Source of the DNA: Marchantia polymorpha subsp. ruderalis | Taxonomy: Eukaryota; Streptophyta; Marchantiopsida; Marchantiales; Marchantiaceae | Assembly (NCBI GenBank): GCA_037833965.1 | Contig: AP031352.1 | Coordinates: 18,270,501 to 18,334,500 of the forward strand | Direction: 5' to 3' | DNA: 64,000 nt | Part shown: piece after piece, positions 36,268-48,415 of the stretch | Layout of the letters: every line of letters starts with the position of its first letter | How positions within the stretch are numbered: the first letter of the stretch is position 1 | Notes under the pieces: model-generated | Told to the model about the DNA's origin: nothing | Seen by the model: only the letters and a program-made list of their open reading frames with translations | Database searches by the model: none | Program-made: the position numbers and the translations under genes

Positions 36268-37995
36268 GTACGAATTTCCAGCAGTGGATGTTGGACCATT
36301 TTTACAGACATGGCACGAGGTTGTGAATTATGCACTTTTTTGGGATTCTGAGAGCAGCTCATAGAAGCGGAGTGGACATTAATTCTCCATTTCCCTCATG
36401 AGCGGTTACAAATCAAGCAGGATGTGAGGGCTGAACGGAGCTTTCATTACCGCGAAAGTTGCATCAAGCTCACATTCAGGATCATTTTCATTGTCAATAC
36501 ACGTTGCAGAACCCCCAAGTAGCCGGGTGACTTGAAAGGTCAGCTTTTTAGAAACTTAGAATGCCATTCTGATATTGGCCAGGCATAAATTATGTTTCAC
36601 TTTATTGGTATGGCCTTCTAAGTCTGTATTGTACAACCAAGTTCAAGTGTCGAGTCATGGACACGGTAGTGTAGGTTGAAACCTGGCAAGAGTTTCATGC
36701 TATTAAATTATTGCATCGTATGTACATTAGCTCCTTAGCTGGGCTTTTCAATGGCAGAAAGTTGTTCCTGCTCATCAGGACGCTGTCATGGTCACCCGAG
36801 CCCTCAGCGTAGCGTTTTGGAGCTTCATAAATTCTGGCCCAACTACTGTGCCCTGACCCGGGACCAGAGAAGTTGTTAACCATTGATCAGAAAAGTTGAA
36901 ATCTTGCATCACACCAGGCACATGCAGTTTTACCAATTTTGTTTGAGTTGTAGGACTTTGGCGATGTTCTTGTAAAATTTTGTTCTGATTGAAAAGTACT
37001 CATCGCGTGATTTTTATGTCCTATTTGATTCAAGCGTAGGTTTGCGTATTATTTTGTACTCTTAAGTTCCCAGCCTTCTGAGTTCTATCAAAGCCAATTG
37101 TAACTTTTCAAGCCGATAAGGTAATGGAGTTTTTTTTTATGTGTGGCACTGCACTTTAACAGGCTTATATATGTTTTGCAAGGTCAAGCCAGAACAAGCA
37201 GTGCATTACTTCAAGCTTCCTCTTTGAGTCTCTCGTGTAGTGTATATTTCCCGAGTTCTGATATATTTCTCGGTGTCTTTGAGGATTTTGTGAAGATGGG
37301 TACGGTTATCTGATTTGACCTTTGTAAGTTGTGAACGTAAGAATTCACTGCGTTGGCATCAACCGTGATTCCCAAAAGCTATGTTTTGTTGTATTGAGAT
37401 CGATGGAAGTTGAGTTATGTACACTTTACACTACATGATGGCTCTCGTCACTATGTGTTGTATTGGTTGAAACATGTTTGGTATCGAACTTTGTCATGTG
37501 AAGTTGGATCGTCATATGTTATGTGTCGTCACATGAAAATGTCCTGAATCCTTTTTCCCAAGTATGGGATCTCCTCAACAGAGTACTACTGACGGCTGGC
37601 TTTCGAATATTCTTTGAATGGTCTTGCTAAAAATATTACCTTGGTTTGGTCGCAATGTGGGCCACTGATCTGTAAGTGCAGTAAATTCTATCGGAATCTT
37701 TTTTTCAAGTGGTATCAGTTTTGTGACAAAGTGGGTGACGCGAACATTGGGTTTGGCTCTTAATTCAGAAATGATCACGGACGAGATGGTTCGTGTATTG
37801 TAAACATGCGGAGGTTTCCTAATGTTCAAAACAAGTTGGGTTGTTTACCGAGCACCGGGTTCGTCTGTAAAGCAACCTGGTGTGGGTGAGGATAGAGTTG
37901 GGCATGACGTGGACAACTGTCCACGGGAAAGGAAAAGTGTCATGTACGCTGGAGATGATGCAGAAGCCGGCTGACTGGAATGTTTAGTCGACGAC
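36268..37995. other. Phytochrome 3' region and intergenic DNA
   Basis: The first few hundred bases after the phytochrome stop are a probable 3' UTR. The rest has only short chance frames. I see nothing else I can name. Confidence 0.4.
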
Positions 37996-38601
37996 ATGCA
38001 CTGGATGGATCACTGCCACAACAACAGTAAGCGCCTTACACAGTGTACCGGAATAGAGGTTATCTATTCCGGCACACTGTACGCGAGTGCCTCTAAAAGC
38101 TCAGAGCTGCCCGCCGACGAAAACCCATGTGCCTGGCTGGAAAGCCATGTGACTGCAGGGGACTGTTCTGTGCCTACCATCGCCGGCAAAGCTTCACCTT
38201 GGGATATGCTACACAGAGTAGATTTGGTTGACAAAAAAGGGTCAGTAACACTAGTAACAGAATGGCGGGAGGACGTTGTTGGCCTCGACATGAATTTGAA
38301 TGGGCAAAATCTAATGCTAGAGAATCGGACTACAGGTGAGGTGAAGACGATACGACCTGTCACAGATCCTTGTCCCGAACCGAAATTTGTCTTCGGCTAT
38401 CGCTTGGCTCAAACTCATTCACTGACCGCGCACATGTTGTTTTACCAAGCAACTTTTGTCTCGTCGAACTCGACATGTCTCGTCCGCCCTTATCTACAAG
38501 CTTTCAGGAGATCCACAAAAGGGGTCGGGACTGACGTTGAAAACACCCGTATTGTACAACATACAATAGAACACACGGTGCCATCTACTTCCAATTTCTA
38601 A
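37996..38601 (+). CDS. Hypothetical 201-residue ORF, unrecognised
   Basis: A continuous ATG-to-stop frame lies in moderately GC sequence between the phytochrome and DIM1 genes. An in-frame stop lies 22 bases upstream, so the ATG is the natural start unless an exon joins here. I recognise no domain, signal peptide or membrane segment. The composition is ordinary, with a cysteine scattered about every 30 residues. A near-perfect hairpin (38040-38080) sits inside the frame, which is odd for a coding sequence. The frame ends where the DNA turns AT-rich. It could be a lineage-specific gene, part of a spliced gene, or chance. I cannot assign a function. Confidence 0.3.
   Translation: MHWMDHCHNNSKRLTQCTGIEVIYSGTLYASASKSSELPADENPCAWLESHVTAGDCSVPTIAGKASPWDMLHRVDLVDKKGSVTLVTEWREDVVGLDMNLNGQNLMLENRTTGEVKTIRPVTDPCPEPKFVFGYRLAQTHSLTAHMLFYQATFVSSNSTCLVRPYLQAFRRSTKGVGTDVENTRIVQHTIEHTVPSTSNF
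38040..38080. repeat. Near-perfect hairpin, 18-base arms
   Basis: The arm acagtgtaccggaataga (38040-38057) pairs with 38063-38080 with one mismatch, across the 5-base loop ggtta. Confidence 0.92.
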
Positions 38602-39276
38602 ACGTGTTGATGGTAAAGTTATTCTCCTCTGTGTTTGTGTTTTTTCTGGCGGATGATTATATGTTGGAATGTAACCTTGTGACGAAACAAGAAGACTACA
38701 AGAAGTATTTGTAGTTTCGCATTGTCCATTATATTGCTGACACTAACGATGCTCGTATGAACGTTTGGTGACACATGTGATAATCATGATAACTGAAAGA
38801 CTAAACTCCCAGATTGAGAAGAGAAACTAATCTAAGTCTATTTACATTCCCAGATGGTTTTGGCAATTGCCCGAATCTTATAGTTGCACATGTGGTCTAC
38901 AACATCATATTAATTATTGGGTGTCTTTCTAGATAGTTTGCACGTGCTAGGTACATTCGTACATATTTTCCATCGTGATTGGTATTTAGACTCATTCATG
39001 CTTTATGGCTCGATGATTATTTTCATTCTATTTGCTATGGTATTTAGTTTCCAATGTATAATTTTATTGACATTTCATTAATCTCTCATAAACAAGAAAA
39101 GTTTGTGAGAGTTTTCATGTTACTTTTCATGGGGAAATTCCTGTTTATACTTCTTATTCTTCGCAAGGAGGCAAATAAACACCCGTTTGTTACAACTTTG
39201 GTTGGTTTGAAATATGATTTCACATGTGTATATATATATATATATATACACATATACATATATGGAGGTTAACTAC

Positions 39277-39313
<37 letters not shown>

Positions 39314-40260
39314 CGTAGTTAACCTCCATAAGACACACACAATAAACTTTATTATCAATTATCATGAGTATTGACTTTGAAACCTCTATAATCTTACTAA
39401 CCATAAATTATTAACCATGATAAATTGATATTAAACAGATATAAACTATACAATTAAATTAAGTATTGAAAAAGTTACAAGAATAAAAGATCTGTTATAG
39501 ATTGAAACATTGAAAAAGATTTTTGACATAAAATATTGTATATAAAATATATAAGATTGATAATTGAGCAGACATTTATTTCAAGAAGCAATATAATAGA
39601 ATGTTACCTTTAAAATTAACTCTTGTTGCATCTAATAAGTAACACAATTGTATGATGGTACTGATTAGATGTACATATGGTTCAATTATTTTGTATGGTG
39701 GGTTGATTTAAAATTTCAATTTGTTTTTTATTCTAAAAATTCACTTGCAAGATTGACAAATTAAAGATTTATAGTGAGAGTGATCGAGAAATTTCGCGTT
39801 ACTTATTATTCAGCTGTTTTTTTGTCTCTTTTTGATGGTTACGATATTGCCACTTTTCCACTATCATTAATTCAGTACATGCAAATATTGAGATACTGAG
39901 TTGAAAGTTCAACTATGACATAAGTTTAAAACATTTAGCATCTATGAACTGTAAGGCCATACCTCCGCCTTCAAAATATAATATGGATACATGTATAGTT
40001 CATCACTAGGCATTCACATATTGAGCCTGAACGAGTAGAAATACATTGTTTTCACTCCAATCATGATTTCCCTCTGATGATTTTTATACAACGCATGTTA
40101 ACTATACTGTATCGAAGAACTTCAAATGCATACTCCTCACCGCAATTGCTTGCGCATCAGCCTGTAAGAGTTTTTTAGTCCTCTAAAAGCTGGTACATTT
40201 CTATTTTATAATCCATTTCTGATGCACACAGAACAAGCCATCATAAATACGATCTCGTAA
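38602..40260. other. AT-rich intergenic block
   Basis: AT-rich DNA without a recognisable gene. It contains (TA)n runs and the palindrome at 39261-39330. Confidence 0.55.
39261..39330. repeat. Palindrome with perfect 21-base arms around an (AT)n core
   Basis: The left arm tatggaggttaactacgttta (first 20 bases at 39261-39280) is matched exactly by its reverse complement at 39310-39330. The core between them is an AT dinucleotide run, which itself can fold. It resembles a very small foldback element that has captured, or been expanded by, a microsatellite. Confidence 0.93.
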
Positions 40261-40818
40261 GGCTAGCGCCCTACCTATTAGGGCTCAAACACGTCAGGTC
40301 AGGGATATGTTCATGTGGGGGCACTTTTTCACTTTTTATTTTAATAAAGTGAAAAAAAAGAGTTGTACCATGGCCTTTAGGAAATGAAATGAAAAAAAAA
40401 AAAACTCCATCTCCTTTCGCGCGCGAGACGGGAGACGGGCGCGAGGAGAGATCTTTGTTGTAAATGGCGACCAGGGAATGAGAATGGAGATGGGACTGAC
40501 AGGTCATCGTAGGCGCGTAGAGTTCTAGAGCGGTAGACGCTTCTGGACTCCTCGTGCGCAGTGCAGCAGACATCGTCGATCACGCATTTGACCGGGCCGC
40601 CGCTGCTGCGCATGACTGCAGTTGGAATCGAGTCGTGTCGTCGAAGCTCTTGCTCGGGGGCACTCACTCGGACGAGGAGCAAGCGACGAGCGTAGCAGCG
40701 AGAAGAGTTCAGAGAGGCGGAAGGAGGCAGTATTGTCGGATTGGGAACCTCTGACAACGACATAAAGTGGTGAGGAGAAGTTTGTTCGGTGTAAGCGTGA
40801 TCGCGGAAGGTTGCGAGG
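40261..40818 (+). promoter_or_regulatory. DIM1 upstream region and probable 5' leader
   Basis: The composition switches from AT-rich to GC-rich near 40410, with a run of A/T just before. This fits a promoter leading into the DIM1 leader. A possible 5' UTR donor (tg/gtgagg) lies near 40770. Long frames on the minus strand (40271-41085) are shadows of GC-rich DNA and of the DIM1 codons. Confidence 0.4.
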
Positions 40819-41247
40819 ATGTCGTACTTGCTGCCCCATTTGCATTCCGGATGGGCTGTGGATCAGGCCATTATGGCCGAGGAGGAGCGCGCCGTGGTCA
40901 TTAGATTCGGGCACGATTGGGATGAAACCTGTATGCAGATGGACGAAGTGTTGGCGTCGGTTGCCGAGACAATAAAGAATCTTGCTGTTATTTATCTGGT
41001 GGATATCACTGAGGTGCCTGATTTCAACACGATGTATGAGTTGTACGATCCCTGCACGATTATGTTTTTCTTCAGGAACAAGCACATCATGATCGATTTG
41101 GGCACGGGAAACAATAACAAAATCAATTGGGCTCTCAAGGACAAGCAGGAGTTCATAGACATCGTCGAGACCGTGTACAGAGGTGCTAGAAAGGGACGCG
41201 GTTTGGTGGTTTCTCCCAAAGATTATTCTACGAAGTATCGCTATTGA
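40819..41247 (+). CDS. DIM1: DIM1 / U5 snRNP 15 kDa protein, thioredoxin-like
   Basis: This is the small thioredoxin-fold protein of the U5 snRNP, needed for pre-mRNA splicing. Plants call it YLS8/DIM1. It is 142 residues, exactly the usual length, from MSYLLPHLHSGW to the invariant end SPKDYSTKYRY. Diagnostic segments are VIRFGHDWDETCMQMDEVL (residues 27-45), VDITEVPDFN, YELYDPCTIMFFFRNKHIM and the RGARKGRGLVVSPK tail. The CxxC redox pair of true thioredoxins is missing, as in the whole family. The coding sequence has no intron. I believe flowering-plant copies are interrupted, so this might be a retrocopy or ancestral intron loss. Its perfect conservation argues that it is functional. No poly(A) relic follows the stop. 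Confidence 0.98.
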   Translation: MSYLLPHLHSGWAVDQAIMAEEERAVVIRFGHDWDETCMQMDEVLASVAETIKNLAVIYLVDITEVPDFNTMYELYDPCTIMFFFRNKHIMIDLGTGNNNKINWALKDKQEFIDIVETVYRGARKGRGLVVSPKDYSTKYRY

Positions 41248-43375
41248 TGTGGCAATTCAAGATTGCTGATCGCTGTGTATGTCCCGGAGATCTCGCGCTT
41301 TGTAGGAGGCCGTCAAGAGTTTGGTACAGAAGCCGCGGCGATAGTATCCGTGGGCAATATACTACTTGAATCCTCATATCGTCGCCAGCTTCACGGAAGT
41401 GGTATAAGTCTTCCAGACAACATAGCCAGCAAGGCTCTATAGTTCTATCAGCGTAACAACTCCAGTGAAAGTCAGAGAGAGCACCTGGTCATATGACGAG
41501 AAATTTCCATCATGACATCTCATGAACAAGTTGACGTCTATCAGTGCTGGCTTGTTCGCAAGTCCATCATAGTCAACAGCTGCAGCATATAAACCCTAAA
41601 TTTTCAGTCTGATGAAAGTGATTCAATTTCATTGACTCTTTGCCACCTTTATCGAATTCCTTTCCGGAGTTTATTTCATTCTCAGTGTTGAGTTTTACAT
41701 TAGCACCGTAGTGAGTTATTTACATTGAGGGGTTTTTTTGGCACTCGAGAACAGAATCGAACTTGGACCGTGAGTGGACACGTTGCGGGTGAATAAGGAC
41801 AGGACGCTCAGCATGCCGACTCCACGGTGGCCGATCAACATCACCTTAGAATCTCAGTTACACTCTTCACCGGAACTGCGAGTACAGTCTATCTTTGCGA
41901 ATTTTGTACTAGGTTTACCACGGTTGTTCTTCTCAAGCTCGCCAATGTCAAAGTTCGATGATCCACCGTAGATGTATCTTGCATAATGACTTTGCTTTTT
42001 GGAAAGTTGCGATGCGTCCCGTTTGGTTCAGCTAGGATGGCTTGAAAGTACGTCTATATTTCTGTTCTGCTGTTTGGAAGACTATCAAGATAATTACAGA
42101 ATGAGAGGGGAGGAAATCAGAAATTGTTGTTGATTTCAACTTATTCTTCACATTTGTGAAGCTGTTATGTTGCATGAAAGTTCTTGAACTGGCGACCAGC
42201 ACTTGTAGGATACACATTATCTTTGTCCTCGTTGTTGGACATTACCCACATCTTTGAAGAATTCACTTTCTGTGGTCCACTTCTCTTCTAGTACCTACTA
42301 GAATTGAGCGAGCATGTTTCATGAACACTTTTCCAACGTTGATGCCTGTCCTATTCTCTTTTGTTTCTTTCAAGGGTGTTTTAAATATAGTGTCTGCGAT
42401 GACGGTGTTTTATACACCGTCATCGCAGACACTATATTTTAGATGTAGTATCTCATTTCACAATCTTTTCAACTGTATGCTTTGTTTCGTTGAGAGACAT
42501 CGTGAAAAAATGACCTGAAGAGGTTCAGGTATTTGCTCCCGTCTGAGGAGTTCTTTGAATCATTGCATGGAAAACTTGTTGAAAGCATGCTGTTAATACA
42601 GGATAGATGTTCTTACAAGGTACATAGAACATATTTTGTATGTTGTTTTAGTAGGATTACAACTGCGGAGAGAAACCTTTCGTTACTGAGCACTTCATGT
42701 TTACAAAGTAGAAATCAGTTCGCTGCAGTGATTATGGTTTTTGGTGTGCAATTGTATACAGTCACCAGTCACATACGCCCTTTAAGCTCCAAGCTGGTAT
42801 CATAGAGCAGTAACTCTGTAATCCGTGTAGATTGAAGTATCTTCATCTCTTCATCAGACTTTATCACATATAAAGTCCTGTTCCGTCGGGATTGGACATT
42901 TACAGTTTACTCTGTAGTGCGTGTCTGAGTATTTTCTTTCATTTCACTTTTAGCAGTTGTATTGCACACCTTGAGTCGTAACCTTCTAGTTGAACGTGAT
43001 GTTGCTGCGTCTTTTGGTTTTTTCAGGTAGGCGGTGGGAGGTGATCATTCTACATCATGATGTGCACATGTTTTCAAGTGTGTAATGTAAGAAGTGTTTT
43101 GGATCTAAACTCACCGGGATGATTTTCCCCTAGATTCCATCCATCGAGTGGAAAGTTTAGATGTCGGGTGTCTATTGTGTTTCTAGCTTATCATCTTTCT
43201 TGTACAATTCTCTTCAAACTGTAACTTGATTAGCCACTTCACAGTCATTGCATGTTCTGCGTTCTTACAATTTGGGTAGTATATGCCTTTTATGACATTT
43301 ATTTTTGGCAAAGTTGGGCCTTTAAGCGAGCTTCCTCGTTTTGTACTCTTTATGTGATAAATTGTCAAAACGGTT
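41248..43375. other. DIM1 3' region and mid-GC intergenic DNA
   Basis: Only short chance frames are present. The first few hundred bases are probably the DIM1 3' UTR. A strong palindrome lies at 42383-42439. Confidence 0.5.
42383..42439. repeat. Palindrome with perfect 26-base arms
   Basis: The segment 42383-42408 (core gtgtctgcgatgacggtgt) is matched exactly by its reverse complement at 42414-42439, leaving a loop of about 5 bases. It is the most perfect hairpin in the window. Confidence 0.95.
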
Positions 43376-46300
43376 CAGGTAATATTGGAAGGAAATCTTA
43401 AATCTTAAAAATAAGAATATAATGATTGATGGGACATTTCGTTTCTCGTTAGATGTGAAGTTAGTAAGAAATGAAAGGTTATACGGTATTAATTCCAATT
43501 TCTTAAATATTTTGTGTCATTCATATGTTATTATCGTCTAACAAATATAGAAAGACCAAAGTATGTGATATTGAAGAATATATAATGACATGTATAGATT
43601 TTGCAAATTGAATATATATTCATGTGAAAGCTATATTAGCATTAATAACCAATGAAAGACAATAGAATTATTCAACTTTGTAAACATATTTTTCATTGAT
43701 ATATCAAATCAAATTTTTTTGTTGCATTTGGAAAAAATGAAATAAATCTAGTTTAAACTAAATATCATGATACTTTTCAAAGACGGAATCCTTAAGCTTT
43801 GAATAAGTTTGAAAAATTAACAAATGTAAAATCTATAGTAAGTAAGGTCTTTAAATATCAAATTTCATGTCAAACTTTTAGTAACTTTAATTTTTACTTG
43901 GTTAGCCATGGGTGGAAATAAGTTATATGTTTTTGGGTGTTTTTGTATTTCTAATATTTTTCTATTTTTGTATGAATTGTGTGAGAAAATTGTGTTTATA
44001 TTGATACCAATTTTGTCTTTTGAATACACTCAATAATATTAAAATGATCAATCATCACGGGTTTATATTTTTAAAGTTTATATTTCTTGTTTGACTTTTA
44101 ATTATTATTAGTAAATTTTGATTTTTTGTCAAAGTTTGATTCCTTATATGTTAAATTTATTTTGAATAAGTAATATTTTAATTTGACAAAATTTGTAATT
44201 CTTTTAGAGTTTAATCTTTTTATGTTTAGTATGATTTTTTTTGTTATCACGGCAATATGATTTTTAATTTCAATAAACAATTCATCTCAAATATGAGTAG
44301 TTTGAAAGGCTGAAATTATAATTTTTAAATCTAAAATGTAGAATTTAAAGTTCTCAAAACTTTATTGTATAATTACATTATACCATAAATTTTCAAATCA
44401 AGTACTGATTATCAAATTTCGTGTCACCATAACTTTTCAATTTCATAAGAAATTTTACAACATTTATTGTTATTGATATCATACTTCATTATGAAGTTTA
44501 ATAGTGTTTATTATTGGTTTCAAGTGATTTTAAATTTTCATGATAACGTGAAGTTAAAGAAGTAAAGAAGTCCTTTTAGTTTTAAGAAATGGAATAAGCT
44601 TTAAATAGTTTAGTTTATAATTGCATCATATGGTAAAAGTTGTGTGAATTTCTAGATTTACGGATTCAAAATTTAAATGTTGTATAAATGATATTTTTGA
44701 TATAAAGTATCGAATGAAATTTAAATTTCGCGACATATTTGAATTTGATTATCAAATGGAATTGAGATTTTGTAACAATGTATAGTTTGATAAATCATGT
44801 TTGTGTTGAAAATTTTATTCACAAAAAACCTATAAGTACTAAATTGTGTAAGAATAGGTTTAGATTTAGAAAGAGAAGATTTCATTGTTGCAAAAATCAT
44901 ATCTTTGTATTGGAATATTACATGTAATTGAAATCTTATGGCAATGTGAAGTTTGAAAAAATACATGAAAAATTATTTGAAAAGTTCAAACATAACAAAG
45001 TAAAAGATTTTGAAAAGTTGGAACACGATGATTATTCAAAACAAAATCTTGTATCTAGTACAAATAATCTTGCAGGATTTAAATAAATTTTGATAACAAT
45101 TCATATTAAAAATATTAAATTTGATCAAATTTTAAATATACACAAAAGATTTTGAACAAAATATTGAAATATATGTTCTATGTGATGTATGATAATTTCA
45201 AATATGTTGAATAAAGTGAAACATAATCATTGACAATTTCTTCTTATAATAATGTAATCCATGACCATAAGAAATTTTAATTTTAAAACATGAAAGTGAA
45301 ATCTTATGCTAAAGCTATAAAATTTACTTATTTCTCTGTATGCCGAGAACAATAGATTACAAATGGAAAAATGAACTTACAAATATCAAAGAACCTCAAT
45401 AAGTAGATTTTAGTGGTGATTTATGTGATGATCAAATAATTGTTAGCCGGAGCAAAAGATAATAATCAATCTCACAAACCAAGAAACATAGAGTATTGAT
45501 GTGAAATATACGAGATCTTTCAACAACAATATATATGATTTCTTTTTCAATTTGGATATAACGAACATCATGAACATTGTGGAGATTTAAAATTATGAGA
45601 GTGATATTATTGCATAAATGTGAATGTTTACTTTGGTGAGATTGAATTAGAACCACAGAAGTCAACTAGTTTGAAAATGTTATAACGGTATCGTTATTTT
45701 CATTAGGTTTCAATTTTACCTTTCATACATCTAGAAGATGAAGATCAATGTCATTAACTATGTTTACAGGTTTGGTTGGAGGATTTTATTGTTATTTGAT
45801 AACTTGTTATTTTAAACCAATGTGCATGTAAATCTAGTCAACACGCACTTGGAATGGGAGTCAACCGTTTCGCGGACTCGTTTAAAATATTCTCAAATAT
45901 CAAAGCAAAGTTGAAGTTATTCTAGTTACGAATATCATCAATTCAGTTTACTTAATTTGATGACTCCTTGATTTTTACACTTTATGAAGAACATGAAGAT
46001 AATGTGTGATCTAGAATCTCTTTTGATTTTTCTACAAATTCTTTGACAAAACATTATTTTACTTTCCGATACACATGCAATTTGAAATATCTTTATTGCG
46101 ATCTCTCACTTTTAAAATTCTCATTCCAATAGTTATTTTTTTCCTACTGGCGTTTACAACATTGATTATGTTTTAGCTCATCCCATTAGTTATTATTTTT
46201 TCTATAACTTTGATATTTTAAAACTACAATTGAATCTAATCATGCAACTTTTTGTTTTACTCTCTCATTGTCAAAGTCGTAAAATCTCTTGACTTTACAT

Positions 46301-46489
46301 TCTGTTTTAACTTGCCCAGATTTCATTTAGATTTCTTTATATATTACACTTAAGAGTTATCTTGTGTTGCACTATATAGAAACCAAATCCACATACAACA
46401 AGTTTTAACAACTAATAAAATTGTTCAAAAATAATATTTCTACGTTTTTTTGGAACATAATAATAAAAAAACAATGAAGTTATCTTGTA
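43376..46489. other. Strongly AT-rich block
   Basis: The composition drops sharply after about 43375. No frame resembles a known protein. It probably consists of decayed mobile DNA leading into the LINE remnant downstream. Confidence 0.55.
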
Positions 46490-48415
46490 ATTAGTGCTTT
46501 GACTTTGATTGCAAGCAAGTGCGAGATCAGTTGATAAATCTTTCGATCTCCGAAATGGATTCATTATGAGAAGACTTTACAAAAACTTGATGAAGTCTAA
46601 GAAACAAGCTTTCTTGTTGCAAAAGCAAGAGTATTTGACAGGAAAATAATTGGAGTATCATAAATCTTTTTGGACATGAGTGATAGTACGGTCTTTCTTT
46701 AAAACCTACTCTTGATTCCAAGTCTTTGATTATTTTTGTTGAAATATTTTATATTTTTCTGATGCTACATCTATGCCACAATGTGATATATTATCAAGTT
46801 TATTTTTTGAAACGAAGGTGATGAATATACTTGGAAGATTGACAAATGATAAATGTGAGTATTTGGATGACCGTACTATCAAACTTTTCAAATTGGAAGT
46901 AGATCGTATTAAGTCAATCTTCATCAAAGTATTGGAGTATGTTGCTATCCATTGTTTTCCTTCAACATGATAGCGATAGAAGATTGTTTCTATTAACAAA
47001 TTGGAAAAGTATAATATCATGACAAACTATTGCACTATCATGATGGATAGTGTTTTTGCCAATATATATGAATAATTGATTGAATCAAAATTGAACACAT
47101 GGACAAATCTTTTAATAGAGCTTGGGTGTCCAAACAGACTTTTGCCATACATACCATGCCATTGATCAAATCTTGGCTTTGCGATTTTTATGACAAAAAT
47201 CTAAGAGTAATGAAAAAACTTTGTTCTACAAATTCACTGATTTGAAGAAAACTTTTAACATTGTATCTTGTAAGTTCTTATAGGAAAGACTGAAAAGTCT
47301 TTGGAACAACCACCAAATGTCCTAGTAGTTGGGGCCACGTTAAATCATTATGTTCTGGTGAAGATCAATTGATCTCAAACTTAAGAGATCTTTTATACCA
47401 TCACATTCATTCAAATTGTATTCTCTCTCGACTCTATTTGGAGTTTTTATAGATGATATCAAAAAGTGATTGAATGTGATAATGAAGCTATCAAGCTTGG
47501 AAATCTTGTCATCAAAGATGATATTATATTACTATTCCATGATGACAGTAGTTTACAAAAACATTTAGACACTTTGGTAGACGTTTGTTGCGAGAATCAA
47601 ATGGAGATTATTATGAAGAAGTCTGAACTCATCATAGTGGTCACTAGTTACAAGTTCTTGATCAATTATAAATTGAAAAAATGCAATTTAATATGGAGAA
47701 GTTTAAAATCATCATAGTGGGCACTAGATTCAAATTATTGTTCTTTTACAAATATCTACAAATCAAACAAAGTAAGCTCAATATGGAGAAGTCTAAATTC
47801 ATCATAGTGGGCATTAGATCCAAATTCTTGTTCTTTTACAAAGATCTAAAAATAGAACAAGTGAAGAATTACAAATATCTACACATAGAATTCTCCAATG
47901 ACTATAGTTGAATGCATTAGGAAATAACAATAATTTATTGTATTATTCGCTGAATTATTTCAAAAATATAATTTTTCCTTGAGACCAACTTTGACTCAGG
48001 TTGTGAGTTTTGTATTGGTATAAAAGAAGCAATGACATATATTGGTGCAGACATTTGTTCATTATGTCTAACTAAAGGAGTGATATTCATAGTTACAAAA
48101 CCAATTGTTATCATACCAATCTGGAAGCTTTGATAAAAAGTATTAGACAAGCTTGCAAGCTCACCTGTTGGAAACTGCATGCCAATGGCAGACGACTCTA
48201 GTTTGATCTATAAAGTATTTTATGATTTTATTTTAGAAGATCTTACCACAAATTTACTTGAGAAGCGAAAAAATAACAAAAATGAGTCCTATTTTCGGAT
48301 TAAGAAAGCTGCACATACCGGGGGTTTACAAATGTTTTTTAAAAACACAGGTTTAGACATATCAAGAAAATTCTTTATTTATCATTGCGTTACACTTCGT
48401 CAAAGCTAATATAAT
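46490..48415 (+). mobile_element. Decayed LINE (non-LTR retrotransposon) ORF2, reverse transcriptase region
   Basis: Fragments of a LINE reverse transcriptase can be read in order on the + strand, shifting between frames. They are a region before the RT with LGRLTNDKCEYLDD (near 46820-46880), NWKSI (46999-47013), DSVFANIYE (47046-47072), DQILALRFL (47164-47190), FTDLKKTFNIVS (47233-47268), LSTLFGVFIDDI (47425-47460) and the catalytic-box relic KDDIILLFHDDSSLQKHLD (DD at 47517-47522, where F/YADD is usual). Then come a KNYKYLHIEFS thumb segment (near 47862-47900) and TKPIVIIPIW (48095-48124). Frames change and stops occur several times, for example a stop at 47467-47469 in the frame of the FIDDI motif and a frame change before the DD box, so it is a dead copy. 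The endonuclease and 5' end were not found, and no poly(A) tail is clear. Confidence 0.8.
47605..47880 (+). repeat. Three tandem copies of a segment inside the LINE
   Basis: The phrase gaagtctnaantcatcatagtgg recurs with its 10-base core atcatagtgg at 47631, 47711 and 47801. Each core is followed by ncactagnt-caa-ttcttgttcttttac-like sequence. Spacing is 80 and 90 bases. The copies lie where an intact element would have the segment just after the catalytic domain only once. Confidence 0.85.

Noticed and set aside
40525-41085. 186-codon minus-strand frame
   Set aside because: It is antisense to DIM1 and its GC-rich leader, and has no protein-like features.
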